A DNA stretch of 64,000 bases from Bog-159 sp050008575. GTDB lineage: Bacteria; Acidobacteriota; Terriglobia; Bryobacterales; Bryobacteraceae. The stretch's first letter is position 1; every line of letters begins with the position of its first letter. This document shows, piece after piece, positions 49,534 to 57,622 of the stretch. The notes below the pieces were generated by a model that ran no database searches, was not told the origin of the DNA, and saw only the letters and a list, made by a program, of their open reading frames with translations. A program made the translations under genes and the position numbers. Location: assembly GCA_050008575.1 (NCBI GenBank), contig JBEKMJ010000022.1, positions 59,051 to 123,050 of the forward strand, in the 5' to 3' direction.

Positions 49534-50310
49534 ATGTCGCTGAGATACTCTCTCGCAACGCTCTCGATCGCGGCCGGCGTCATCCTGGCGCAAGAACCGC
49601 CCGCCGCCACTACCAGTACCACCATCGCCGCGCCGTCCCCCGGCTATGTCGTCGCTCCCGGCACCCGCATTCCGCTCGGCCTGATCAATACGCTGAGCAC
49701 CAAGAGTGCGGCGGAAGGCGACCGCGTGTACCTGGAGACGGTATTCCCGGTGATGACCAGCGGCCGCATCGTCATCCCGCCGGGCAGTTGGGTGGCGGGC
49801 ACCGTGACCGAGGTCAAGCGGCCGGGCCGCGTGAAGGGCCGGGGCGAATTGTTTCTGCGCTTCGATTCCCTGACGCTGCCGAACGGCGTGACGCGGGAGT
49901 TCCGCGCGCGCGTTGGCGGAGTGGACGGGCAAGGCGGCCAGGAATTCGACAAAGCCGAGGGCAAGATCCAGAGCGAGGGCAACAAGGCCGGCGACGCGCG
50001 CGCGGTCGCGGAAGCGGCGGGGGCGGGCGCATCGGTGGGCCTGATTGCGGGCTCCGCGGCCAAGCATCTAGCCATGGGCGGAGGCATCGGCGCGGCGGCG
50101 GGCGCCACTGCCGGGCTGATGTACGTGCTGCTGTCGCGGGGGCCCGATGCCGTGTTATCGAAAGGCACCACCATTGAGATGATCACGGACCGGCCGCTGC
50201 AATTCGCGAAAAACGAAATCGATTTCGGGATGGTGCAGCCCGGCCATTTTTCGGAGGGCGCGGAGGCGCAGCCGGCTAAGAAGGCGGGCTGGTCGCGGTG
50301 GCCGATTTAA
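49534..50310 (+). CDS. Exported protein with VirB10/TrbI-like domain, hypothetical
   Basis: The 258-aa product has a signal peptide (to about residue 19) and a beta domain with VAPGTRIPLGLINTLSTKSA, GRIVIPPGSWVAGTVTEV and RGELFLRFDSLTLPNG, reminiscent of VirB10/TrbI-like barrels in acidobacteria. A glycine-rich hydrophobic stretch (GAGASVGLIAGSAAKHLAMG) follows. ATG 49534 lies 7 nt after AAGGAG, better than an in-frame TTG at 49528. The protein at 58113 shares the start of this domain. Function unknown. Confidence 0.75.
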   Translation: MSLRYSLATLSIAAGVILAQEPPAATTSTTIAAPSPGYVVAPGTRIPLGLINTLSTKSAAEGDRVYLETVFPVMTSGRIVIPPGSWVAGTVTEVKRPGRVKGRGELFLRFDSLTLPNGVTREFRARVGGVDGQGGQEFDKAEGKIQSEGNKAGDARAVAEAAGAGASVGLIAGSAAKHLAMGGGIGAAAGATAGLMYVLLSRGPDAVLSKGTTIEMITDRPLQFAKNEIDFGMVQPGHFSEGAEAQPAKKAGWSRWPI

Positions 50311-50695
50311 TTTAACGCTGCAGCACAGGCTTCAGCCTGTGTTGGGCGAGCTACGCTCGCCGCTGGAGATTCTACATTTTGTCCGCTGTAGTGGGGCAGG
50401 CTCGCAGCCATTGGCTCGCAGCCTGCGCGGGCCTCGCAGGCCCGCTCTACGGCGAGCGAAGCTCGCCGTAGCACAGGCTTCAGCCTGTGTCTGAAGTTTC
50501 TACATTTGCCGCAGGCGAAACCCTGGAGGGCGCGCTTTAGCCGGCGCGGGGCTTCAGCCCCGCTGGTTGCACAGGCCTGAGCCTGTGTTGCGGCGAACTT
50601 TGTTCGCCGAAGAGCGGGCCTGCGAGGCCCGCGCAGGCTGCGAGACTGCCCCACAAGGCCGGGCGGCGCTATGCGCGGACGCGCGCCGCCCTCTC
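50311..50695. repeat. Large palindromic repeat cluster
   Basis: This 385-nt stretch contains at least ten hairpins, among them ACAGGCTTCAGCCTGT (twice), GGCGAGCTACGCTCGCC, CGGGCCTCGCAGGCCCG, GGCGAGCGAAGCTCGCC, GCGGGGCTTCAGCCCCGC and CGGGCCTGCGAGGCCCG. Short non-palindromic spacers TCTACATTTTGTCCGC and TTCTACATTTGCCGC occur between groups. No gene is seen. Confidence 0.85.
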
Positions 50696-50825
50696 CTGTT
50701 CGGCATGCCGGAGGGCTCCGCTACACACTGGCGTGATGCCGATTTGGTTGTTTCAGCGAGTATATCACCGGCAGGCGCGATATCCAACCTTTTTTTCCGA
50801 ATTTCTTATATCTTGAAGATTACGC
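50696..50825. promoter_or_regulatory. AT-rich leader of the beta-glucosidase gene
   Basis: Composition shifts to AT-rich with TTTTTTTCC near 50790 and TTATATCTTGAAGATTACGC just before the ATG. TTATAT at about 50808-50813 could be a -10 box. No ribosome-binding site is obvious. Confidence 0.35.
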
Positions 50826-52286
50826 ATGAAACCAACTCGACGAACCTTCGCCGCGCTATCCGGCGCCGCCGCTCTGGGGATGGGCGCCGGAGCCGGCTCC
50901 GCTTCCGCCGCGCCTCCCGCTGAAACCAGGCCGAATCCAAAGGATTATTGCCGCTTCCCCGACGGCTTCCTCTGGGGATGCGCCACCGCCTCCTACCAAG
51001 TGGAGGGCGCCGCGCAGGAAGACGGACGCAAGCCTTCCGTTTGGGACACTTTTTCGCACCAGCCCGGGCACACGGCCATGGGCCACACCGGCGACGTCGC
51101 GGTGGACCAATACCATCGCTACCCACAGGACATCCAGCTCATGAAATGGCTGGGCGTAAAGGCCTACCGCTTTTCCGTCGCCTGGCCGCGCGTCTTCCCG
51201 GATGGCGACGGGCAACCCAACGAAAAAGGCATCGCGTACTACGAGCGCCTGGTGGACGCGCTGCTGGCCGCCGGCATAGAACCTTATGTCACGCTCTTCC
51301 ATTGGGACCTGCCGCAAGCCCTCGAGGACCGCGTGGGCGGCTGGCAATCGCGGGAGACGGCCAAGCACTTCGCCGAGTATGCCGGCTTCGTCACGCGGCG
51401 GCTCTCGGATCGCGTTTCGCACTTCTTCACCATTAACGAATTCTCCTGTTTCACCGATCTGGCCTATGGCTATGGGGTATTTGCTCCCGGTCTGAAGCTC
51501 CCTCCGCGGCAACTCAATCAGGTGCGTCACAACGCCCTGCTGGGGCACGGCCTGGCGCTCGAGGCCATTCGCGCGTCTGCGCGGCGGCCGGTGCAGGTGG
51601 GCTTAGCGGAAAACTCCACCATTTGCGTGCCGGTGCTCGAAACGGAGCCGCACATCGCCGCCGCGCGCCGCGCCATGCGCCGCCTGAATGCGGCATTTTT
51701 GACCGCGATTCTGGAGGGCAAGTACAGCGACGAATATCTGGCCGCGGCGGGCGCTAACGCGCCGCAATTCACGCCGGAAGACATGCGCACCATCGGCGGA
51801 CGCCTGGATTTCGTGGGCCTGAACTGTTATGCGCCCGCCTACATCCGCGCGGCCGAGGGCCCGTCGGGCTTCGCCGAAGTGCCGAATCCGAAGTCGTATC
51901 CGCACATGGCTTCGCCTTGGCTCTTTATCGGGCCGCAGATCCTGTATTGGGGGCCGCGCCACTTGAAGGAAGTCTGGGGCGTGAGCAATGTGATGATCAC
52001 CGAAAACGGCTGCTCGGCCGACGATAGACTGGCCGGCGGCCATGTCTACGATACCGACCGCGTCATGTATCTGCGCAACCATTTCGTGCAGGCGCATCGC
52101 GCCGTGTCGGAAGGCTGGCCGCTCACCGGCTATTTTCTATGGAGCCTGCTGGATAACTTCGAGTGGGCCGACGGTTACACCAAACGTTTCGGCATCTACT
52201 ATGTGGATTTCGAGACCCAGGAGCGCACGGCCAAACTCAGCGCCGAGTTTTACAGGGAAGTGATCGCGCGGCACGCCGTGGTTTGA
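50826..52286 (+). CDS. Exported GH1 beta-glucosidase with Tat signal
   Basis: The 486-aa enzyme starts MKPTRRTFAALSGAAALGMG, a twin-arginine signal. A full GH1 barrel follows: FLWGCATASYQVEGA, FTINEFSC (acid/base Glu; Pro of the usual TxNEP is Phe), and MITENGCS (nucleophile Glu of TENG), then SLLDNFEWADGYTKRFG near the end. It hydrolyses beta-glucosides after folded export. The NEF change is uncommon and may alter acid/base geometry. Monocistronic. Confidence 0.92.
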   Translation: MKPTRRTFAALSGAAALGMGAGAGSASAAPPAETRPNPKDYCRFPDGFLWGCATASYQVEGAAQEDGRKPSVWDTFSHQPGHTAMGHTGDVAVDQYHRYPQDIQLMKWLGVKAYRFSVAWPRVFPDGDGQPNEKGIAYYERLVDALLAAGIEPYVTLFHWDLPQALEDRVGGWQSRETAKHFAEYAGFVTRRLSDRVSHFFTINEFSCFTDLAYGYGVFAPGLKLPPRQLNQVRHNALLGHGLALEAIRASARRPVQVGLAENSTICVPVLETEPHIAAARRAMRRLNAAFLTAILEGKYSDEYLAAAGANAPQFTPEDMRTIGGRLDFVGLNCYAPAYIRAAEGPSGFAEVPNPKSYPHMASPWLFIGPQILYWGPRHLKEVWGVSNVMITENGCSADDRLAGGHVYDTDRVMYLRNHFVQAHRAVSEGWPLTGYFLWSLLDNFEWADGYTKRFGIYYVDFETQERTAKLSAEFYREVIARHAVV

Positions 52287-52379
52287 GGGATGCGGCAAGA
52301 AGAGGCAAACCGTGCTGAAAAACACTGGTTACCTTAGATATCAGGTGAACGGTTCTTGCATGGATCGACGCTGATTTTC

Positions 52380-52385
52380 TAGAAT
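52380..52385 (+). promoter_or_regulatory. -10-like element before small secreted protein
   Basis: TAGAAT in TTTTCTAGAATCAAG is 15 nt upstream of the ATG at 52401. The same TAGAAT hexamer stands before the gene at 49534 (49508-49513). Confidence 0.35.
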
Positions 52386-52400
52386 CAAGCCAGGACAACG

Positions 52401-52988
52401 ATGAAAGTTTTTGGCTGTCTGACCGTACTCACAATCTGCGGCGCTGCACTCCTGGCCCAGTCAACCGGCAGCCGGAACGAATCCGCCAGCGCGGCGACCC
52501 AGGTGGTGAAGCCCTTTAGCGGCGAGTCCGCCGATACCGCGCCGGACAACACGCCTAACGCCGCCCAGCCGCCGATACTCAATATTTTGACTGTGATGGG
52601 GGCCAATACACTCGGCGTTCCCTGCCTGGACTGTGTCCTAGGCATCATTTTGCCGACTCTGGGCCTGCCTAGCCCGGTCGGCAAAGCCGTGCGGGGGAAC
52701 AACTACCAGATCGATTCCTACCTTATCGACAACGCCTACACAGGATCCTGCACCTTCACGTTCGCCGTACGGGACGTCGAGAAGAACGTCATCCTGTCCA
52801 CGACCCAGACGCTGACGGAGAAGGCCAACACCGAAATTCTGCTTTCCGCTCCGGTCACGATTCCCAGCGATGCGGTGGTCGGCTTAGGAACTGTATCGAC
52901 CACGGCCGTATGTGGCACGAGCGCGACCAAATCGTCGAGCCCGGTTTTCATCGCTTGCGTCCAGAACCCGCCTTATTGCGCGTATTAG
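52401..52988 (+). CDS. Small secreted hypothetical protein
   Basis: The 195-aa product has a Sec signal (MKVFGCLTVLTICGAALLAQ), a Ser/Asn-rich linker and a Cys-containing beta domain (GVPCLDCVLGIILPTLGLP; NAYTGSCTFTFAVRDVEKN; TTQTLTEKANTEILLSAP; VQNPPYCAY). It resembles small acidobacterial secreted proteins of unknown role. A palindromic repeat begins 2 nt after its stop. Confidence 0.75.
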   Translation: MKVFGCLTVLTICGAALLAQSTGSRNESASAATQVVKPFSGESADTAPDNTPNAAQPPILNILTVMGANTLGVPCLDCVLGIILPTLGLPSPVGKAVRGNNYQIDSYLIDNAYTGSCTFTFAVRDVEKNVILSTTQTLTEKANTEILLSAPVTIPSDAVVGLGTVSTTAVCGTSATKSSSPVFIACVQNPPYCAY

Positions 52989-52990
52989 TA

Positions 52991-53169
52991 GTGGGGCAGG
53001 CTCGCAGCCTGGCGCGCAGCCTGCGCGGGCCTCGTAGGCCCCCTCTTCGGCGAGCGAAGCTCGCCTAGCACAGGCTTCAGCCTGTGTTGCGCCGGCTTTC
53101 AGCCGGCTCAAGCGGGGCTTAAAGCCCCGCGCGGGCTCAAGCCCGCCCCCCACCGAGAGCCCGCCCCAC
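52991..53169. repeat. Composite palindromic repeat
   Basis: GTGGGGC at 52991-52997 and GCCCCAC at 53163-53169 bound a chain of hairpins: GGCTCGCAGCC, GCGGGCCTCGTAGGCC, GGCGAGCGAAGCTCGCC, ACAGGCTTCAGCCTGT, GCCGGCTTTCAGCCGGC, GCGGGGCTTAAAGCCCCGC, GCGGGCTCAAGCCCGC. It is among the longest complete copies. Confidence 0.88.
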
Positions 53170-53204
53170 GGCCTCGCCCCGATAGTTACGTAGATCGGCG
53201 GAGT

Positions 53205-54134
53205 TCATTTTTCCGCATCCACCAGTCTGCTCGCACCGGTCGTCGGTATGGCGTAAAACGTATGGCTGACCTTTTTGTGATCGAAATAGCTGCCTACCAG
53301 CCACCCGTTGTTGTTGACCTGCCCCAAGCCTGTTTCGACGGAACCGGGAACGTCGACGCTGGCAAACGTGCTGCCAGTAAGGACAAAGCCGTGGGCCGCG
53401 CCGCTGGCAGAGGGCCAATAGCTGCCTGTGATGATGCCCTTGTCGTTGATGCCGGAAAGTACGGTGTAAGCGGCGTCCGGGTAATTCACTACTGTACAGG
53501 TGCCTTGATCGGTGGCGATGAAGCCGCTGCTGGTCATCCCGTCGGACGATGTAAAGCTGCCCACCGTCAGCAGCAAATTGTTGACGGCCCACGCCTGGGT
53601 GTCGGTCGAGTCGTAACAAGAGAAGACCACATTCGTCGGATAACCCGACCAAGCCACCGTCTGTAATTGTTCTTCGGAATTGGTGGTCTGGCAGTAACCA
53701 CTCAGCGTTCCCTGGTCGTTGATTCCGGTGACCACCACGTTCTCGGTGCAGCCCGCCGGGAGTACGTCGTTGAAGGTCCCCGCCGGCTGGTCGATCATGC
53801 CGACATTTCTCCCGGGCGGCGTCCAATAGTAGCCGACCACGGTTCCAGCTATGTTGATCGAATTCGCATGGGTATAACCGGAACCCTTGGGGTCGGTGAT
53901 GGGATAGTGCCAACTGTTGTTGCCCGGGTTGTAGGTGAACCCATAGGTCCCGGAAGCCGTGCCGTAACTCCCCGCGATCTCATTGTTGTTGTTGATACCC
54001 GACGCCATGGTCCAGGTCGATCCGGGCACGCTGATGTTCACGAACTTGTACTGGGCGCTCGCCGCGGCGCTAGTTGAAATTGCGATAGCGGCCATGACGA
54101 ACATGGTCCGCGCGTTCATTGTAAGCTTTGTCAT
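53205..54134 (-). CDS. Secreted HAF-repeat protein
   Basis: The 309-aa product has a signal peptide (MNARTMFVMAAIAISTSAAA after MTKLT). It also has repeated GINNNNEIAGSYG, GINDQGTLSGYCQ, GINDKGIITGSYW and QVNNNGWLVGSYF units typical of the HAF extracellular repeat (TIGR02913), a propeller-like fold. AGAGGA precedes the ATG at 54134. It follows the TIGR03803 protein gene on the same strand (84-nt gap) and may be co-transcribed. Surface or secreted location is predicted; function unknown. Confidence 0.85.
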   Translation of the reverse strand: MTKLTMNARTMFVMAAIAISTSAAASAQYKFVNISVPGSTWTMASGINNNNEIAGSYGTASGTYGFTYNPGNNSWHYPITDPKGSGYTHANSINIAGTVVGYYWTPPGRNVGMIDQPAGTFNDVLPAGCTENVVVTGINDQGTLSGYCQTTNSEEQLQTVAWSGYPTNVVFSCYDSTDTQAWAVNNLLLTVGSFTSSDGMTSSGFIATDQGTCTVVNYPDAAYTVLSGINDKGIITGSYWPSASGAAHGFVLTGSTFASVDVPGSVETGLGQVNNNGWLVGSYFDHKKVSHTFYAIPTTGASRLVDAEK

Positions 54135-54217
54135 CGTTTTGTCCTCTTTGAATTCGGTGTTAGGATGCGCCGGCCTGCACTCGCGGTCATTGGCAAGCAG
54201 CCTGCCGTTATTGCGCT

Positions 54218-55651
54218 TCACTCGTAATGCGCAAACCACCGGTCTGTTTTAGGCTGGAACGAATTATTTTTTGCCTGGATTGTTTGGGAGGGTGGGAACA
54301 AAGGAAGGATAGTGAGCGCGCCGCCGGTTTGCGGTTTCAATTCGAAGACCGTGCCGCTGGCTTGGCCTCCACCCTCGTAGGTGGTGCCATAGAGCGCTCC
54401 GCTATTACCGATTACCAGAGTGCCGAATGGAGCGGATCCGTCGTTGCCGCCCGTGAAAGTGCAGAGTACCTGTGCGGTCCAAGATCCCTCCGGCGCGGAG
54501 GGCGGTGTCAACGAGAAAACCGTGCCATTACGCAAAGATCCGCCAGCCTGGCTAATGCCGTAGATCACGCCGTTTCGGCCAAGGGTGATACCGGAGGGGT
54601 CCATGCCTTCGATGAGAGGGTTCACGAAGTCATAGAGTATCCTCTCGGTCCAAACGCCGCCGGGCTGCGCCGGCGGTGTGAGCGAGAAGACGGTCCCAAA
54701 GCCGGGTCCGCCCTGAGAGGTGCTGCCAAAGAGCAGACCCCCGGCGACGGCCACACCGGCCAGCGGATGGGCCCCATCGTGCGGAGAGCCGGTAAACCGG
54801 TAAATTGTCTGGCTGGTCCACGAGCCTCCGGAAGATGCCGGCGGCGTGAGCGAGAATACCGTTCCGCAGCCCGGTAAGTCCGGACATGGGAGGGTTCCGT
54901 AGTCTTGGGTCGTGCCATAGAGGACTCCATTGGCGCCGATCGCCAATCCATTGGGAAGTGCGCCGTCGGCGCCGCTGGTGAAGGTGTGGAGCACGGTCTC
55001 GGTCCATGTGCCGCCTGGAGATTCCGGCGGGGTCAAGGAAAACACGGTGCCACAGCCCGGAGTCTGTTCGTAGGGGTAACACGGTCCGGTTCCGCCGAAG
55101 TTCGTGGTGCCGTACAGCACTCCTCCGGCGCCGGTCACCAGGGTTGTTTGAGGATCGGCGCCGTCGCTGCCCCCGGTGAAACTATAAAGTACCGTCTCGG
55201 TCCACCAGTCGTTCGAAGAGGCGGGCGGCGTCATCGAAAATACGGCGCCCACGCCAAAGGCGCCGCCTTCGGAGGTAGTGCCGTAGAGCACGCCGCCGGC
55301 GCCAATCACAAGGCCTCCGAAGGGCCGCAATCCCTGGGAGGGATCCCACGCTGGAAAAGCATAGAGAACCTCTTCGGTCCAAGAGCCGCCAGGCGACGGC
55401 GGCGGCTTCAAGGCGTAAACCACTCCATCTCCACCTCCCTGGTAGGTGGAAGGGGCGGTACCGTAAAGCACGCCGCCCTTGCCGATGGCGACGCCCGAAA
55501 AGGGGTTGGCTCCGCCGTCGAAGCCAACCGAGCTGAAATCGGTCAGCGTGGTGAGTTGCCAGGGCGTCGTCTGTGCCAGAAGGGCGACCGCGGAAGTTAG
55601 ACTCAGGATGCCGGCGCGGAGGTAGTTTCGTATGGTCATTGTCATGGTCAT
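54218..55651 (-). CDS. Secreted TIGR03803-type repeat protein
   Basis: The 477-aa protein starts with MTMTMTIRNYLRAGILSLTS, a Sec signal. It has about nine repeats of LYGTT..GG....GTVFSLTPP....GGSWTE.VLY.FTGG.DG..P. It is a paralogue of the secreted protein at 25443-26666, with longer repeats containing a conserved SLTPP. GACGAGGACC is just upstream of the start. Upstream on the same strand is the tectonin-like propeller protein, so three secreted repeat proteins lie in tandem. Confidence 0.88.
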   Translation of the reverse strand: MTMTMTIRNYLRAGILSLTSAVALLAQTTPWQLTTLTDFSSVGFDGGANPFSGVAIGKGGVLYGTAPSTYQGGGDGVVYALKPPPSPGGSWTEEVLYAFPAWDPSQGLRPFGGLVIGAGGVLYGTTSEGGAFGVGAVFSMTPPASSNDWWTETVLYSFTGGSDGADPQTTLVTGAGGVLYGTTNFGGTGPCYPYEQTPGCGTVFSLTPPESPGGTWTETVLHTFTSGADGALPNGLAIGANGVLYGTTQDYGTLPCPDLPGCGTVFSLTPPASSGGSWTSQTIYRFTGSPHDGAHPLAGVAVAGGLLFGSTSQGGPGFGTVFSLTPPAQPGGVWTERILYDFVNPLIEGMDPSGITLGRNGVIYGISQAGGSLRNGTVFSLTPPSAPEGSWTAQVLCTFTGGNDGSAPFGTLVIGNSGALYGTTYEGGGQASGTVFELKPQTGGALTILPLFPPSQTIQAKNNSFQPKTDRWFAHYE

Positions 55652-55690
55652 CGTTATGGTCCTCGTTTGAAGTGACTGATGCGGCTACGG

Positions 55691-56719
55691 CTAGAGATCG
55701 GCTACCACCGAGACGTTTTGCGGGTTGTTGTCCAGTTCCGTCCAACTGGAACAGACGTAGCCATTGCAAGGTGTCCCGTTGTATTGCCAGATGGAGCCGT
55801 CGTAGTGCACTTCATAGACTGTGGCGATTCCGGCAACGATATATGCCATGCCTGGGTTGTTATCGATCTGCACCCAACTGTTGCAGATGTTCCCCCAGCA
55901 GGGTATCCCTTGATACTGCCAGATGGAGCCATCGCTGCGCCCCTGGTACAAGCCGCCGCCGGCGGCAATTTGATTGGTGTTCGCGCTGTTGCCGACCATC
56001 TGCCAGCCGGGACAACTGTTCCCGCTGCACTGCGGGCCGTTGTACCCCCGAATCTCGCCATTCGGCAAGAACTCGTACGCACCCGCGGCCCCGGATGCCA
56101 TCTGAGGATAGCTGGTTTGGGTGGAGTCGATCTCCACCCAGCCGGGGCAAGTGAACTCAGCCGTGCAAGGCGCGCCGGTGAACATCCACAAGGAGTAGTC
56201 GCCGGTGAAGCTTCCGCGCGTCTCATACAAACCGGTGGCGCCGGAATAAACATTTTTAGGGAGCGAGAGGCCGTCGTCGATTTGCACCCAACCGTTGCAA
56301 GAGCCGCCGCTACAGGCGTGGCCGGTGAAGCGCCATAACGAGAAGTCCTGGCGCCACTGGTAGAGTTGGCCTCCGTATCCGAAGATCTCGATCCCTTGAT
56401 TGTCGTCGATCTGGGTCCAACCCTGGCAAGCGCCGCCGCTACAGATTTGACCGGTGAACATCCAGACCGAGCCGGTTTGGTGCAACTCGTAGAGCTGGGC
56501 CCCGCCCGCGACAATCTGAATCGTACTTGGGTTGTTATCTAGCTCCTGCCAGCCGGAGCAGACGCCTCCGTTGCACGGCGTCCCTGTGTACCTCCAGATC
56601 TCACCGGAACTATGCAGCTCATACAGGGACCCATTTCCGCCCCAAGCCACGGAAACCATGCCCGCCGAGATGCCGGCCGCGAGCATGGCGATCCTTTGCC
56701 ATTGCGATACTTTCGTCAT
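55691..56719 (-). CDS. Secreted seven-repeat tectonin-like beta-propeller with one Cys pair per blade
   Basis: The 342-aa protein has a signal peptide (MTKVSQWQRIAMLAAGISAG...) and seven repeats of about 43-50 residues. Each repeat has LYE..., S/GxIWxYTG, a C-(4-6)-C pair, SGWxxIDNN and a GG end. Seven repeats fit a closed seven-bladed propeller of the tachylectin/tectonin kind, which often binds glycans. AAAGGAG lies just before ATG 56719; the upstream in-frame start is less likely. Each Cys pair would stabilise one blade outside the cell. Confidence 0.82.
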   Translation of the reverse strand: MTKVSQWQRIAMLAAGISAGMVSVAWGGNGSLYELHSSGEIWRYTGTPCNGGVCSGWQELDNNPSTIQIVAGGAQLYELHQTGSVWMFTGQICSGGACQGWTQIDDNQGIEIFGYGGQLYQWRQDFSLWRFTGHACSGGSCNGWVQIDDGLSLPKNVYSGATGLYETRGSFTGDYSLWMFTGAPCTAEFTCPGWVEIDSTQTSYPQMASGAAGAYEFLPNGEIRGYNGPQCSGNSCPGWQMVGNSANTNQIAAGGGLYQGRSDGSIWQYQGIPCWGNICNSWVQIDNNPGMAYIVAGIATVYEVHYDGSIWQYNGTPCNGYVCSSWTELDNNPQNVSVVADL

Positions 56720-56859
56720 AAGCGAATCTCCTTTGTGTGCCTTTTCGCATCCGGGCGGCACTTCGGATGAACTCGAACCCATCCACTGGGTAATGCGGAA
56801 AATCGAGCCGGGATTTTCGCGTAATTATGAGAATTCGATTGCCCGGGTAATGCGCGATA

Positions 56860-56887
56860 CCGGCCAGAACGGGCCGGATGGTTTTTT
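56860..56887 (+). terminator. Hairpin with T tract
   Basis: CCGGCC (56860-56865) pairs with GGCCGG (56872-56877), followed by ATGGTTTTTT. It is oriented for plus-strand transcription, although both flanking genes are on the minus strand. It may stop antisense transcription into the DUF1810 gene, or simply be a hairpin after that gene. Confidence 0.4.
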
Positions 56888-56913
56888 ATGCGGTTTGGGA
56901 GCTGGCCCAGCGA

Positions 56914-57333
56914 TCACAATCGCTGCAGAGTCAAACGGTCGAATTCGCCTCCGCAAAACTTCCGCAGCGCCTCCTGGAAGACTTGCTCGCCGGGTGCGGC
57001 GCGGGCGAACAGCGTCATACAGGATCGAAACTTCTGGCTATCGACATAACCGAAAATCTGGCCGATCGACCGTCCCTCCACAATATTGACCAGTCGAGTG
57101 CACTCCCGGAGCCTGGGGCCAAGAAGCGGGTGCTCCAGATAGGCTTGAGCTTCCTCTCGCGAAGAAATTGCGAACTCACGCGAGGTTTCGCTTTTGCCGA
57201 GACCCTTAATCTGGGGAAAGATAAACCACATCCAATGTCCCCGCTTCTGGCCGTTCCGCAGCTCCGAGAGGACTTGCTCGAAGACCGGATTCTGGGCTTC
57301 GACGAAGCGTTGCAAATTGTAAGGATCGTTCAC
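56914..57333 (-). CDS. DUF1810 family protein
   Basis: The 139-aa protein matches DUF1810 throughout: DPYNLQRFVEAQNPVFEQVL, GHWMWFIFPQIKGLGKSETS, LEHPLLGPRLRECTRLVN and IFGYVDSQKFRSCMTLF. The GTG at 57333 is preferred over an upstream ATG because the domain starts there and GGGGGAAAG precedes it. The family is of unknown function and is distributed widely in bacteria. It stands alone on this strand. Confidence 0.88.
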   Translation of the reverse strand: MNDPYNLQRFVEAQNPVFEQVLSELRNGQKRGHWMWFIFPQIKGLGKSETSREFAISSREEAQAYLEHPLLGPRLRECTRLVNIVEGRSIGQIFGYVDSQKFRSCMTLFARAAPGEQVFQEALRKFCGGEFDRLTLQRL

Positions 57334-57384
57334 GTGGCTTTCCCCCAAATTACCGGTCCATCGCAACGCCGGCAGAGGAGCCGG

Positions 57385-57535
57385 CATCCGCACGGTCGAA
57401 AACCCACCGCTTTTCTACTGTCCGCCGCCGTGGGGCAGGCTCGCAGCCTGCGCGGGCCTCGTAGGCCCGCTCTGCGGCGAGCGAAGCTCGCCCCCGGGTC
57501 TGGAGACCCGCCGCAGGCGTAGACGCCTGCCCCAC
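57385..57535. repeat. Composite palindromic repeat with extra module
   Basis: GTGGGGC at 57430-57436 and GCCCCAC at 57529-57535 enclose hairpins GCAGGCTCGCAGCCTGC, GCGGGCCTCGTAGGCCCGC, GGCGAGCGAAGCTCGCC, CGGGTCTGGAGACCCG and GCAGGCGTAGACGCCTGC. Immediately before it, 57390-57428 carries CGCACGGTCGAAAACCCACC and onward to CTGTCCGCCGCC, the reverse complement of the module at 1031-1074. Confidence 0.88.
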
Positions 57536-57610
57536 ACGGTTTTCGTTACGACTCGTGGGCCGCAAGCCGATCCTGACAAGACTGCTGGAGTCCACTGCAT
57601 CGCCTGCTGC

Positions 57611-57616
57611 TATTAT
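57611..57616 (+). promoter_or_regulatory. -10-like TATTAT close to a start codon
   Basis: CTGCTATTATCTTCCT lies directly before ATG 57623, leaving six nucleotides. It suggests leaderless transcription if it is a real -10 element. Confidence 0.35.
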
Positions 57617-57622
57617 CTTCCT

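Noticed and set aside
56860..56887. Terminator for a plus-strand gene
   Set aside because: The hairpin and T tract are good, but no plus-strand gene lies upstream. It was kept only as a low-confidence structure.
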